64,000 nucleotides of DNA from Pseudomonadota bacterium (GTDB lineage: Bacteria; Pseudomonadota; Gammaproteobacteria; Burkholderiales; Rhodocyclaceae), in NCBI GenBank assembly GCA_021849505.1, contig JAJZSW010000001.1:45383-109382 (forward strand), in the 5' to 3' direction. Positions 55,553-64,000 of the stretch are shown piece after piece. Every line of letters begins with the position of its first letter. Within the stretch, counting starts at the first letter, position 1. The notes beneath the pieces were generated by a model. That model was not told the origin of the DNA. It saw only the letters and a program-made list of their open reading frames with translations, and ran no database searches. The position numbers and the translations under genes are program-made.

Positions 55553-56989
55553 TCAATCGCCGTACGCGGCGAGGTCTCCGTAGATCAGCGTGTCGTTGGC
55601 GATGACGAAGACACCGGGGCCGGCGTCTTCCGGTACGAAACGTGACTTTTTGCCAATGGTCGCCGTTATACCGCTGTAAACGCGCCCGCTCACGACGATC
55701 CTGGCCTGGTCGGCGACCTGCAAACGCGCCTTGAGGATTTTCTCCTCCTTAAGGGCCTCGGCGATCTCCTCATTCACTTTCTGCAGCGTCAGGCGTGCCT
55801 TGGCGGCGATCTCGCTCTTGTCCGGGCGCGTCGCCAGCAACTTCAGCACCTTGGTCAATTCGCCGCTCTCCTTGAGTTTGCCCTCGATATGTTCCCTGCG
55901 CTCTTCGATGGCGCGCTGCAGCAGCGGATTGACGCCCACATAGATCCGCGTCTGGCTGCTGCCCGGACCGCCGAGCACGTTGGCCCGCACTCGCGCGGTG
56001 GCCCGCACGGTCCCGCCAACGATGCTGCCCTTGCCGTTGCCTTCGCTGCCGACAAGGACCTGATCGATTGCCGTCACATCGCACTGGATCATCGCCTCCT
56101 CGACCTCCACCGTCTGTTCCGCCAGGACGATGCAATTCTCCAGGTAGCGCGCCTTGATGCTGCCCTTGGCGGTGAGTATGGCCGTATCCACCCGCTGGAC
56201 ATCCTTGCCTTCCTGGGGCGAGTGACCGATGACGCCCCCCTTGACGACGATGTTGCCGCCAGCGATCAGTTCGGCCGCCTCGACGATGCCACCGACGGTG
56301 ATATCGCCACCGGCCTTGACCCGCATGCCGGTCTGGACGTCGCCGTGAATCTCGACGCTGCCGATGAACTCGACGTTGCCCGAGGCCATGTCGATGGTTT
56401 CGAGCCGCAGGATCGGTTCCACCGTAATGCCGTCGCTCACGAGGATCGGTTGCCCGGCGACGGTGGCGCGCAGGAGATCGGGATCGTCCGGGGCGACCTC
56501 GACGCCTTGCAGGCGCACGGAAAATTTGGCGGCCTTCGCTGCTGCCACCGGCAACACCTTGCCGGTGACGCCCTGGCCGCTGGCGCCGGGAACCGGCGGA
56601 TGGCGGCGCATCAGCGCATCGCCGGGGTTGACACTGGGTGTCGCGCCGCGGTCGCGAAAGTCCACCCGGCCTTGCGCGTCCGCATGGGCAAGGCGCTGCT
56701 GATTGACGGCGACCAGCGGCTCCAGCCAGCCATCCTTGCCTGGTTGCGGCGGCGTGCCGCGGGCCACTTCGGTCTGGCTGCCCAAAGCCGGTCCGAGGGC
56801 ATTGGCAATGGCCGGCTCGTCTATGCCGAAAATCACGCCGGCCTTTTCCAGCGCGGCCCGCGCTGCAGCCGGGTCAGGCGCGGCACCGCCGTTTTCCGGC
56901 GGCAGCACGGTGAGCCATGCGGTCAGGGAGTTGGCAGCGACCGCTACCTGGTATCTGGTATCGACCGCTTTTGGATTGGCATCTTCCAT
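55553..56989 (-). CDS. FapA (DUF342) family protein
   Basis: The 478-residue cytoplasmic protein has a DUF342/FapA beta-helical core (about residues 150-340: GNVEFIGSVEIHGDVQTGMR, KAGGDITVGGIVEAAELIAG, KGSIKARYLENCIVLAEQTV), followed by a coiled coil (EERREHIEGKLKESGEL...KVNEEIAEALKEEKI). Relatives are polymerising or flagellar-assembly proteins of unclear role. It is 80 bases downstream of the HD-GYP-like gene, perhaps in one operon. Confidence 0.85.
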   Translation of the reverse strand: MEDANPKAVDTRYQVAVAANSLTAWLTVLPPENGGAAPDPAAARAALEKAGVIFGIDEPAIANALGPALGSQTEVARGTPPQPGKDGWLEPLVAVNQQRLAHADAQGRVDFRDRGATPSVNPGDALMRRHPPVPGASGQGVTGKVLPVAAAKAAKFSVRLQGVEVAPDDPDLLRATVAGQPILVSDGITVEPILRLETIDMASGNVEFIGSVEIHGDVQTGMRVKAGGDITVGGIVEAAELIAGGNIVVKGGVIGHSPQEGKDVQRVDTAILTAKGSIKARYLENCIVLAEQTVEVEEAMIQCDVTAIDQVLVGSEGNGKGSIVGGTVRATARVRANVLGGPGSSQTRIYVGVNPLLQRAIEERREHIEGKLKESGELTKVLKLLATRPDKSEIAAKARLTLQKVNEEIAEALKEEKILKARLQVADQARIVVSGRVYSGITATIGKKSRFVPEDAGPGVFVIANDTLIYGDLAAYGD

Positions 56990-57069
56990 CGGGCTGAGAT
57001 TGGCGTCAGGGAGTCAGACTTCAGGGGCGTCGCAGCGGGAAGGCGGCACGGCAGGATGTTGCAAAAGCA

Positions 57070-58206
57070 TCACAATGTCTTGATCCAGAGCATGCCCAGG
57101 TCGTACCCGGTTGTCAGCTTTCCCCGCAGGGTGAGACCGGCGATGGCGAAATCCTTCTGCTGGGTATCGCGCCGCAACGGCTTCATGTAGGGATTGCCGG
57201 CACCGTTGATGATGCTCGCCACCAGCGGGGCGTTGGCGGCCGCGCCGCGGCGATGAACCACGGCAATCTCCCCGTTGGCGAGCTTGACGAAGGTGCCGGG
57301 CGGGAACAGGCCGAGTACCTTGGTCAGCGCTCCGGCAAGCGTAGCCCATGGTCCACCTCCCTCCTCGGCGAGCAGCGTGCGCACGGCCTGGGGGGGCGGC
57401 AGCGCCTTGCGGTCGGCACGGGGAGATACCAGGGCGCCGAAGGTATCGGCGATCCGCACCAGTTGCCCGGCGTCGCCCGGTTGGGCTAATCGGCGCGGAT
57501 AGCCGGTGCCGACGTCACGCTCGTGGTGCTCCAAGACGGCGGCAAGCCACATGGGAGACTCCAGGCCGGCCTCGCGCAGCCGGCCGGCTGCGGACTCCGG
57601 GTGGACGTGTACCAGGGACTGTTGCTGGGAACTCAATGCCTCGGCCTGGTCAACCAGCTTGTTCTGCAGGTCGAGTATCGCGACGTTCATCGACAGCGCA
57701 GCGCACACGACATCCGAGCGTTTCTCCGCAGGCCAGCCGAGCAGCGTGCCAGAGAGGTCACAGAGGATGGCCGTCAGTACGCTGTGGCGGATCGAATAGC
57801 TTTCGTCGCCGTCGAGCAGGCCGGCGGCGATCGCGCCTTCCGGATCGGTGCCGGCCAGTTCATGGACGGCGGTGGCGATTTCCCTGATTTGCCCGACCGC
57901 ATCCGGTTCCCGCCCCAGGCCGCGCAATGCCCGGTTCAAGCGTTTCTTGAGCGAATCCCGCAGCAGGAAAGGATCGAACTTTCTTGCCGCGGGCACGGCC
58001 GCGGCAGGCGCATTGCCGAAATGCGTCTGAAAAGTTGCGATATCAACGTAAAGGCCCCGCGCAAGCAATGTGTCGAGCAGGGTTGCGCTTTCAACGACGA
58101 AGCCGGCGGAAAGCAGGAGGCGTCCGTTTTCGTCATAGACGTCCCCCGGCAGTGCGCGGCCGACCTTGATGTGGCTGGAAGTCAAGCGCTGCGTCTTGAC
58201 GTCCAT
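57070..58206 (-). CDS. HD-GYP-type protein with degenerate HD motif
   Basis: The 378-residue protein has an N-terminal DUF3391-like region (MDVKTQRLTSSHIKVGRALP) and an HD-GYP domain: RHSVLTAILC, then ALSMNVAILDL where LLHDIGK is expected (S172, M173), later VHVHPESAAGRLREAG and the intact HHERDVGTGYPRRL. Loss of the HD pair implies no c-di-GMP phosphodiesterase activity; it may bind c-di-GMP or act structurally. The FapA-like gene follows. Confidence 0.85.
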   Translation of the reverse strand: MDVKTQRLTSSHIKVGRALPGDVYDENGRLLLSAGFVVESATLLDTLLARGLYVDIATFQTHFGNAPAAAVPAARKFDPFLLRDSLKKRLNRALRGLGREPDAVGQIREIATAVHELAGTDPEGAIAAGLLDGDESYSIRHSVLTAILCDLSGTLLGWPAEKRSDVVCAALSMNVAILDLQNKLVDQAEALSSQQQSLVHVHPESAAGRLREAGLESPMWLAAVLEHHERDVGTGYPRRLAQPGDAGQLVRIADTFGALVSPRADRKALPPPQAVRTLLAEEGGGPWATLAGALTKVLGLFPPGTFVKLANGEIAVVHRRGAAANAPLVASIINGAGNPYMKPLRRDTQQKDFAIAGLTLRGKLTTGYDLGMLWIKTL

Positions 58207-58342
58207 GGCCGCGGCTGGCTGCCTCGAGTTCCCGATGTCTTCTCGCCGGGCTTGTCGGGCACGGGACGGATGCGGGCGTCAAGGCGGGAGCGACTGGATT
58301 CCATCTGGAACAGTCTAGCATCGCTGCGTCTCGGCAAGTGGC

Positions 58343-59409
<1,067 letters not shown>

Positions 59410-59434
<25 letters not shown>

Positions 59435-59964
59435 TTCTGCACCTCGTAACGGTAGAGCTTGACGTCGGGCGACCAGAAGTCGGGCGAGAAACCGGCCTTC
59501 TGCTTCAGGTGGCTGAAGAACCGGTGCGGGTCGGGCAGGCTTTCCCAGACTTGCGGCAGGAAGGTGCCGCGCTGGCCGTAGCATTCGAAAATCATGCCGT
59601 CGATGCCCGGCTGCATCTGGCGGATGGCGTCGGCTTCGTCGCTGAAGACCAGCGGCACGGCGGGCGTCAGCAGCGAGACTTCGACGCGGGTGCGCGCAAG
59701 TTCGGGCTCGGTAAGCGGCGGGAAGCGCGGATCGTGGAAGGCGGCGAAGCGGGCGTTGGCGGTGACGTCCGCGGCGAGCGGGCGATGGGCTTCGAGCGAA
59801 CCGATGCAGCCGCGCAACTGGCCATCCTGCGTCAGCGTGACGAATGCGGCTCCCGGTTCGCGCAGCGCCGGATGATCCGGCTCGGGCTGCGGCGCGATGC
59901 CGAATTCGCCAGCGATGGCGTTGCGGGCACGGGTGAGCAGGGCGAGGCCCAATGCATTATCCAT
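59410..59964 (-). CDS. amrA: AMMECR1-family protein AmrA
   Basis: The 184-residue protein has the AMMECR1 fold: AAFVTLTQDGQLRGCIGSLE (with the conserved LRGCIG hexapeptide), FPPLTEPELARTRVEVSLLT and FLPQVWESLPDPHRFFSHLK. Start at 59964 overlaps the memo stop by eight bases; an ATG at 59991 would extend it without a ribosome site. Middle gene of the AmmeMemoRadiSam operon. Confidence 0.92.
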
Positions 59965-60772
59965 GATCTTCCGTGAAGGCGAAACTCGCATAACCGACGA
60001 CGCGCGAGCGGTCGCCCGCCGTGTCGCCGGAATTGCGCAGGTCGAGCAGGTGCGGCTGCAGGCCGCGCCGCCGGGCGAGTTCGATCAGGCCATTGATCGG
60101 CGTCGCGCCGCAGGCCTGCTCGTGGTCGACGAGCAGACGCAGATGGGCGATCTCCTCGGCAGTATGGCGATCGCGGCGTTGCGCGTCGGCGTAGGCGTGG
60201 TAATGCGACAGGTCGGAGCTGATGACGATCAGCGTCTCCGGTCCGCCCCAGAGCAGGTCGAGGACTTCGGCGACCTCGTCGGGCGTGGCGTAGCCGACCG
60301 CGAAGGGCACCAGAGTGAAGTCGTCCAGTACGGCCTGGAGGAAGGGCAGCTGCACTTCGAGCGAGTGCTCCTCGGCATGTGCGGCATTGTGACGGATCAC
60401 CTGCGGCAGCCTCAATGCAGTGTTGATCGCCTCCTGATCGAGCGGAATGTCGCCGAGCGGCGTGGCGAAGGCGGTAGCGTGGGGTACCGCCAGTCCGCGC
60501 ACGGCAACGCGATGGCAGGGGCCGAGCAGCACGATACGGCAAATTGTTTGCGCGTAAGGCCTTAGCAATGCATAGGCGCTCGCGGCGATCGGGCCGGAGT
60601 AGATGTAACCGGCATGCGGTGCGATCAGAGCCTTGGGCTGTGCGAAAGTCGGCGCTGGCGAGACGGCATTTGCCTGAGCCAGCATCATGTCAACTTCACC
60701 GGCCAGCGCGCGGGTGTCGCCGGGATAGAACATGCCGGCAACGGCGGCTGGGCGGATGCTTTGCATTTCCAT
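59957..60772 (-). CDS. amrB: MEMO-family protein AmrB
   Basis: The 271-residue protein is of the Memo family, with the LigB-like fold: RPAAVAGMFYPGDTRALAGE, ALIAPHAGYIYSGPIAASAY (metal-site His), LLGPCHRVAVRGLAVP, HAEEHSLEVQLPFLQ and SSDLSHYHAYADAQ. First gene of the operon. Repeat copy 10 encodes NAVSPAPTFA in the variable region before PKALIAPHAG. Confidence 0.92.
   Translation of the reverse strand: MEMQSIRPAAVAGMFYPGDTRALAGEVDMMLAQANAVSPAPTFAQPKALIAPHAGYIYSGPIAASAYALLRPYAQTICRIVLLGPCHRVAVRGLAVPHATAFATPLGDIPLDQEAINTALRLPQVIRHNAAHAEEHSLEVQLPFLQAVLDDFTLVPFAVGYATPDEVAEVLDLLWGGPETLIVISSDLSHYHAYADAQRRDRHTAEEIAHLRLLVDHEQACGATPINGLIELARRRGLQPHLLDLRNSGDTAGDRSRVVGYASFAFTEDHG
60645..60670 (+). repeat. 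Dispersed 25-bp repeat, copy 10 (inside amrB)
   Basis: GAAAGTCGGCGCTGGC then GAGACGGCAT, full consensus. The minus-strand gene reads it as NAVSPAPTF. Confidence 0.85.
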
Positions 60773-60818
60773 GGTGACGCTCCTTTCTGTCCGGGCAAAG
60801 GGACTGAACCAAGCGAAA

Positions 60819-62078
60819 TCAAGTCAGCAAGCTGATTCCTGCAATGAATCCTACGCCGATTGCGGCGAGTCCGGGCAATACGCTTTTTGCCAGTGTCTTG
60901 CCGCCGATGGCGATGACCAGGCCGGACTTGAAGGCGAGATTGGACAGGACGGCAAGTCCGATCGCGGTTACTGCCGGCGCGGCATTCAGGGTTTGCTGGT
61001 TGAACAGACGCAGGGTCGATAGGGTGATCGCATCGACGTCGGTCAGGCCGGAGGCGAGGGCGACGAGATAGAGCCCCTGGCTGCCGGCGATATCCTGCAG
61101 CCAGGCGGCGAGCAGCAGCACGACGCCATAGAGCAGGCCGAAGGACAGTGCAGTACGAATCTCGGTCGGGTTCTTCACCTCGGGCATCGGCAGATCGCCG
61201 CCTGCGGTCAGTGTGCGCCAGCGGAACAGTGCGACGGCTAGTCCCAGCAGGAGTCCAATGCCGAGCACACTGGCCAGCGGCACGAACAGGGAAGGCGCCA
61301 GCACGACGGCGACGATGCCGAGGCGCACCGTCACGACGAGGTTGGCGATCAGGATCACGAGCGTGGCCGTGGCGGTGAGCTGGATGTCCTCGCGGGCATT
61401 GCGCGCGAAGACCATCGTCGTCGCCGTCGAGGACACCAGTCCGCCGAAGAAGCCGAGCAGCGGTGCGCCGTGGCGGTTGCCGACGATGCGCAAGGCTGCG
61501 TAACCTGCCAGCGACAAGCCGGAGATCAGCACGACCATCCACCAGATCTGGTGCGGGTTCAGCGCGTTGTACGGGCCATAGTCCTGGTTCGGCAGGATCG
61601 GCAGCACGACCAGCGACAGCACCCCGAACTGCAGGATCGAGATCAGGTCCTTCGGGGTCAGGCTGCGTGTGACGCCTTGCAGCTGAGCCTTGAAATACAG
61701 CAGTACGGTGACCGTGATCGCGAGCATCACCGCCAACGTCGCCTGCTCGAACCAGACAAGAGCACCCAGCCCGTAGCAGACCATCATTGCGACGACCGAG
61801 GTCGTGCCGGGATCGCCGTCATCGAGCGGATCGCGCGCCTGCGCGACGATCATCATTCCAGCGACCATCAACAGGCCGACCGCGATGATCCAGCCACTCT
61901 CCGCTTGTTCGGCCAACAGGGCTGCGAGGCATCCCAGCACGGCGGTTAGCGCGAAAGTGCGCAACCCGGCCTTTGCATCGGGCTTGCGTTCGCGTTCGAG
62001 GCCGATGAGCAAACCGATCCCCAAACTGACGGCAAACGCCTGTACGCTCTGATATGCGGCGGGATCGAAGGTATCCAT
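60819..62078 (-). CDS. MgtC/SapB and DUF4010 membrane protein
   Basis: The 419-residue protein has about twelve helices. The N-terminal MgtC/SapB-like part has SLGIGLLIGLERERKPDAKA and GLRTFALTAVLGCLAALLAE; the rest is DUF4010 (GLSLAGYAALRIVGNRHGAP, GGLVSSTATTMVFARNAR, ASGLTDVDAITLSTLRLFNQ). Function unknown, possibly ion homeostasis. Single gene divergent from ispD. Confidence 0.88.
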   Translation of the reverse strand: MDTFDPAAYQSVQAFAVSLGIGLLIGLERERKPDAKAGLRTFALTAVLGCLAALLAEQAESGWIIAVGLLMVAGMMIVAQARDPLDDGDPGTTSVVAMMVCYGLGALVWFEQATLAVMLAITVTVLLYFKAQLQGVTRSLTPKDLISILQFGVLSLVVLPILPNQDYGPYNALNPHQIWWMVVLISGLSLAGYAALRIVGNRHGAPLLGFFGGLVSSTATTMVFARNAREDIQLTATATLVILIANLVVTVRLGIVAVVLAPSLFVPLASVLGIGLLLGLAVALFRWRTLTAGGDLPMPEVKNPTEIRTALSFGLLYGVVLLLAAWLQDIAGSQGLYLVALASGLTDVDAITLSTLRLFNQQTLNAAPAVTAIGLAVLSNLAFKSGLVIAIGGKTLAKSVLPGLAAIGVGFIAGISLLT

Positions 62079-62099
62079 AAGCCATTATAGAATCGCGTC

Positions 62100-62786
62100 A
62101 TGACTTGTTATGCCCTGATACCCGCTGCCGGAGGCGGTTCCCGCATGGGTGCGCAATTCCCGAAGCAATACCTGCTCCTTGCCGGTAAGCCTTTGATCTG
62201 GCATGCGCTGAAGACACTGACCGGAGTGCCGGAAATAGCACAGGTATTCGTTGTGCTGGCACCCGACGACGCACACTGGGACGGCTGCGATTGGAGTGCA
62301 TTTGCCGGACGCTTGGCGGTGTTGCGCTGCGGCGGCGCGACGCGGGCGGAAAGCGTGACCAATGGCTTGCGAGCCATGGGCGAACAAGTGGCTGCAAGCG
62401 ATTGGGTGCTGGTGCACGATGCCGCACGCTGCTGCCTGACGCCGGCGCACGTCGAAAAGCTGATATCCGAGGTTGGTGACGATCCAGTCGGCGGCCTGTT
62501 GGCCGTGCCGGTGGCCGACACGCTGAAGCGGGCTCAGGACGGCCAGCGCGTCGCGGCGACCGTGGCGCGCGAAGGACTCTGGCAGGCACAGACGCCCCAG
62601 ATGTTCCGGCACGGCATGCTGCTGGATGCACTCGAATATGCGCCGGCGGTGACCGACGAAGCGAGCGCGATCGAGGCGCTGGGCCTGCGGCCGAAACTCG
62701 TCGCGGCCGACGCGACGAATCTCAAGGTGACCTGGCCGCTCGATCTGCAGCTGGCCGGATGGATTCTGGCGAACCGGGGGCAATGA
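62100..62786 (+). CDS. ispD: 2-C-methyl-D-erythritol 4-phosphate cytidylyltransferase
   Basis: The 228-residue enzyme of the MEP isoprenoid pathway. Motifs: [20 protein letters not shown] (nucleotide site), [38 protein letters not shown] and [20 protein letters not shown]. It overlaps ispF by four bases (ATGA), the conserved pair. Confidence 0.96.
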   Translation: MTCYALIPAAGGGSRMGAQFPKQYLLLAGKPLIWHALKTLTGVPEIAQVFVVLAPDDAHWDGCDWSAFAGRLAVLRCGGATRAESVTNGLRAMGEQVAASDWVLVHDAARCCLTPAHVEKLISEVGDDPVGGLLAVPVADTLKRAQDGQRVAATVAREGLWQAQTPQMFRHGMLLDALEYAPAVTDEASAIEALGLRPKLVAADATNLKVTWPLDLQLAGWILANRGQ

Positions 62787-63265
62787 TGGAATTCAGGGTG
62801 GGACAAGGGTACGACGTGCATGCGCTGGTGCCGGGCCGCAAGCTGATCCTCGGCGGCGTGACGATCCCGCACTCCGCTGGCCTGCTCGGCCATTCGGATG
62901 CCGATGCGCTGCTGCATGCGATCACGGATGCGATCCTCGGCGCGGCGGGGCTCGGCGACATCGGGCGCATGTTCCCCGACAGCGACGAACGCTGGAAAGG
63001 TGCTGACAGCCGCGTCCTGCTGCGGGGTGCGGTTGCCGCCGTACGCGCGGCGGGTTGGCGGTTGGGCAACGTCGATAGCACGGTGATCGCCCAGGCGCCG
63101 CGCATCTCCCCGCACGTTCCCGCGATGCGGGAGAACATTGCCGCCGATCTCGGCATCGCGGCGGACTGCGTCAATGTCAAGGGCAAGACGACCGAACGGC
63201 TGGGCTTCGCCGGACGCGGCGAAGGCATCGCCGCGGAAGCGGTGGCCCTGTTGTTGCGTGACTGA
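62783..63265 (+). CDS. ispF: 2-C-methyl-D-erythritol 2,4-cyclodiphosphate synthase
   Basis: The 160-residue enzyme has the zinc-site motif [20 protein letters not shown] (DxH), [20 protein letters not shown] and [20 protein letters not shown]. Start at 62783 overlaps the ispD stop; a second ATG follows directly. Downstream thpR overlaps it. Confidence 0.97.
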   Translation: MMEFRVGQGYDVHALVPGRKLILGGVTIPHSAGLLGHSDADALLHAITDAILGAAGLGDIGRMFPDSDERWKGADSRVLLRGAVAAVRAAGWRLGNVDSTVIAQAPRISPHVPAMRENIAADLGIAADCVNVKGKTTERLGFAGRGEGIAAEAVALLLRD

Positions 63266-63821
63266 ACCCGCCCAGCGAAGGGTTTTCTTCGCACTCTGGC
63301 CACCGGAGCAGACGCTGCAGGCTCTCGATGCCCTCGCCGACGATGCAGCCAGTCGATGCGCGGGGCGGCGCGTCCGGCGCGACAGCCTGCACATGACGCT
63401 GGCCTTCATCGGGGCGGTATCGCCTCCCCAGCTTGCGGCTCTCCGGGATATTGCCGGTAAGGTCCGTGGCGAAGTCTTTGACCTGGAAGTCGACCGCATT
63501 AGCTGCTGGCGGCACAACCGCATCGTTTGGGCCGGTTGCAGCCGGGTGCCGTCCCGCCAGCGCCGACTATCCGATACGCTCGGCAGCGCATTGGAGCAAG
63601 CCGGGTTCGTGCTGGACAAGCGCCCCTCCACACCGCATGTCACCCTCGCACGCAAGGCCCGCTGCGACAATCTGCCGGAACTGGCGCAGGCAATTCCTTG
63701 GCGCGTCGGCGATTTCGTGCTGGTTGAGTCCTCCTTGCTGTCCTCCGGCGCGAACTACCGGGTGCTCGATCGGTGGCCCTTGCAAACGGCTACCGATAAA
63801 AAAATCTCAAAAGGGTGTTGA
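63258..63821 (+). CDS. thpR: RNA 2',3'-cyclic phosphodiesterase (ThpR/LigT)
   Basis: The 187-residue 2H phosphoesterase contains both catalytic HxT motifs, [10 protein letters not shown] (after RRDSL) and [12 protein letters not shown] at 63258 overlaps the ispF stop. Between the motifs copy 11 of the repeat encodes VPSRQRRLS, replacing a region that is variable in the family. Its stop codon overlaps the -35 of the next promoter. Confidence 0.92.
   Translation: MTEPAQRRVFFALWPPEQTLQALDALADDAASRCAGRRVRRDSLHMTLAFIGAVSPPQLAALRDIAGKVRGEVFDLEVDRISCWRHNRIVWAGCSRVPSRQRRLSDTLGSALEQAGFVLDKRPSTPHVTLARKARCDNLPELAQAIPWRVGDFVLVESSLLSSGANYRVLDRWPLQTATDKKISKGC
63546..63571 (-). repeat. Dispersed 25-bp repeat, copy 11 (inside thpR)
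   Basis: Minus-strand GGATAGTCGGCGCTGGC then GGGACGGCAC. The core is exact; the leading AAAG is ATAG as in copies 4 and 9. Read as VPSRQRRLS. Confidence 0.82.
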
Positions 63822-63845
63822 CGGAACTTTTCGGCTAGCTATAAT
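63818..63845 (+). promoter_or_regulatory. Strong sigma-70 promoter, probably of an rRNA operon
   Basis: TTGACG at 63818-63823 and a perfect TATAAT at 63840-63845 with 16 bases between. The -35 overlaps the thpR stop codon. Confidence 0.75.
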
Positions 63846-63874
63846 CGCTGTCTTTCCTCGATGCACATCGGGGC

Positions 63875-63886
63875 GTTCTTTAACAA
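63875..63886 (+). promoter_or_regulatory. boxA-type antitermination sequence in rRNA leader
   Basis: GTTCTTTAACAA matches the rrn boxA core (CTCTTTAACAA in E. coli) about 30 bases after the promoter. The sequence after it (ACAGCCGATAGGTGT) is like betaproteobacterial 16S leaders. The remaining 114 bases to the window end hold no gene and are read as the pre-16S leader. Confidence 0.65.
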
Positions 63887-64000
63887 ACTAACAGCCGATA
63901 GGTGTAGGTGCTTGCTGGGTTGGCTGGTGGATTTGGGTGGTGGTAGCGAGATCGAAGCTACTGCTGTGGGGTCTGAGGGGAACCGAGGGCTCCGACCGGA

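Overview
The window is about 64 kb of high-GC chromosome from a betaproteobacterium, most likely in or near the Rhodocyclales. This placement is an inference from gene order (rpsF-priB-rpsR-rplI-dnaB; hom-thrC; ppiC-bolA-yciI-msrB; a fused MaoC/phosphate acetyltransferase next to ackA) and from protein style. No 16S sequence is present to confirm it, although the right edge holds the promoter and boxA leader of what is probably an rRNA operon.

Layout. (1) 1 to about 6735: the right end of an integrated conjugative or mobilizable element. It carries a MobF relaxase-helicase, several small unknown genes (two of them tandem paralogues, each preceded by a leader hairpin), small lipoprotein and membrane proteins on the opposite strand, an AT-richer exported ankyrin-like protein, and a palindromic end that abuts the 3' end of tRNA-Arg(CCT), the probable integration site. 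(2) 6.8-20.4 kb: housekeeping DNA with HDOD protein, S6/PriB/S18/L9, DnaB, PIN-PhoH, Bcp, a metal-ligand-less ArnD-like protein with an SMR-type transporter and an Mth938-like protein, then alaA-hom-membrane protein-thrC and HU. (3) 20.4-34.7 kb: MFS pump, gltX, glycine-zipper protein, mnmC-lysS-prfB (with the +1 frameshift), EamA and MarC membrane proteins, an amino-acid ABC transporter, prfC and a crotonase. (4) 34.7-49.8 kb: exported peroxiredoxin, a five-module hybrid kinase, YitT-ackA-MaoC/Pta, mtfA, ppiC-bolA-yciI, msrB, a DadA-type oxidase, a DEAD-box helicase and a periplasmic triple-rhodanese protein with a c-type haem site. (5) 49.9-63.8 kb: lpxH-ppiB-ppiA, an L,D-transpeptidase/TPR pair, cysS, FapA-like and degenerate HD-GYP proteins, the AmrB-AmrA-AmrS (AmmeMemoRadiSam) operon, an MgtC/DUF4010 membrane protein, ispD-ispF and thpR.

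The most unusual signal is a short dispersed repeat of about 25 bp. Consensus: GAAAGTCGGCGCTGGC followed by RRGACGGCAY. It occurs 11 times on both strands between 10.9 and 63.6 kb, with one further weak copy, and never in the 6.7 kb mobile element. Three copies sit directly beside stop codons in intergenic DNA. Eight lie inside intact genes (phoH, the hom-thrC membrane gene twice, mnmC, the DEAD helicase twice, memo/amrB, thpR), where they are read in different frames as VGAGRTA, AVSPAPTF, RRLASADF or PSRQRRLS. The repeat therefore behaves as a DNA-level element tolerated in coding sequence, as uptake-sequence or REP-type elements do. I do not recognise it as a described family.
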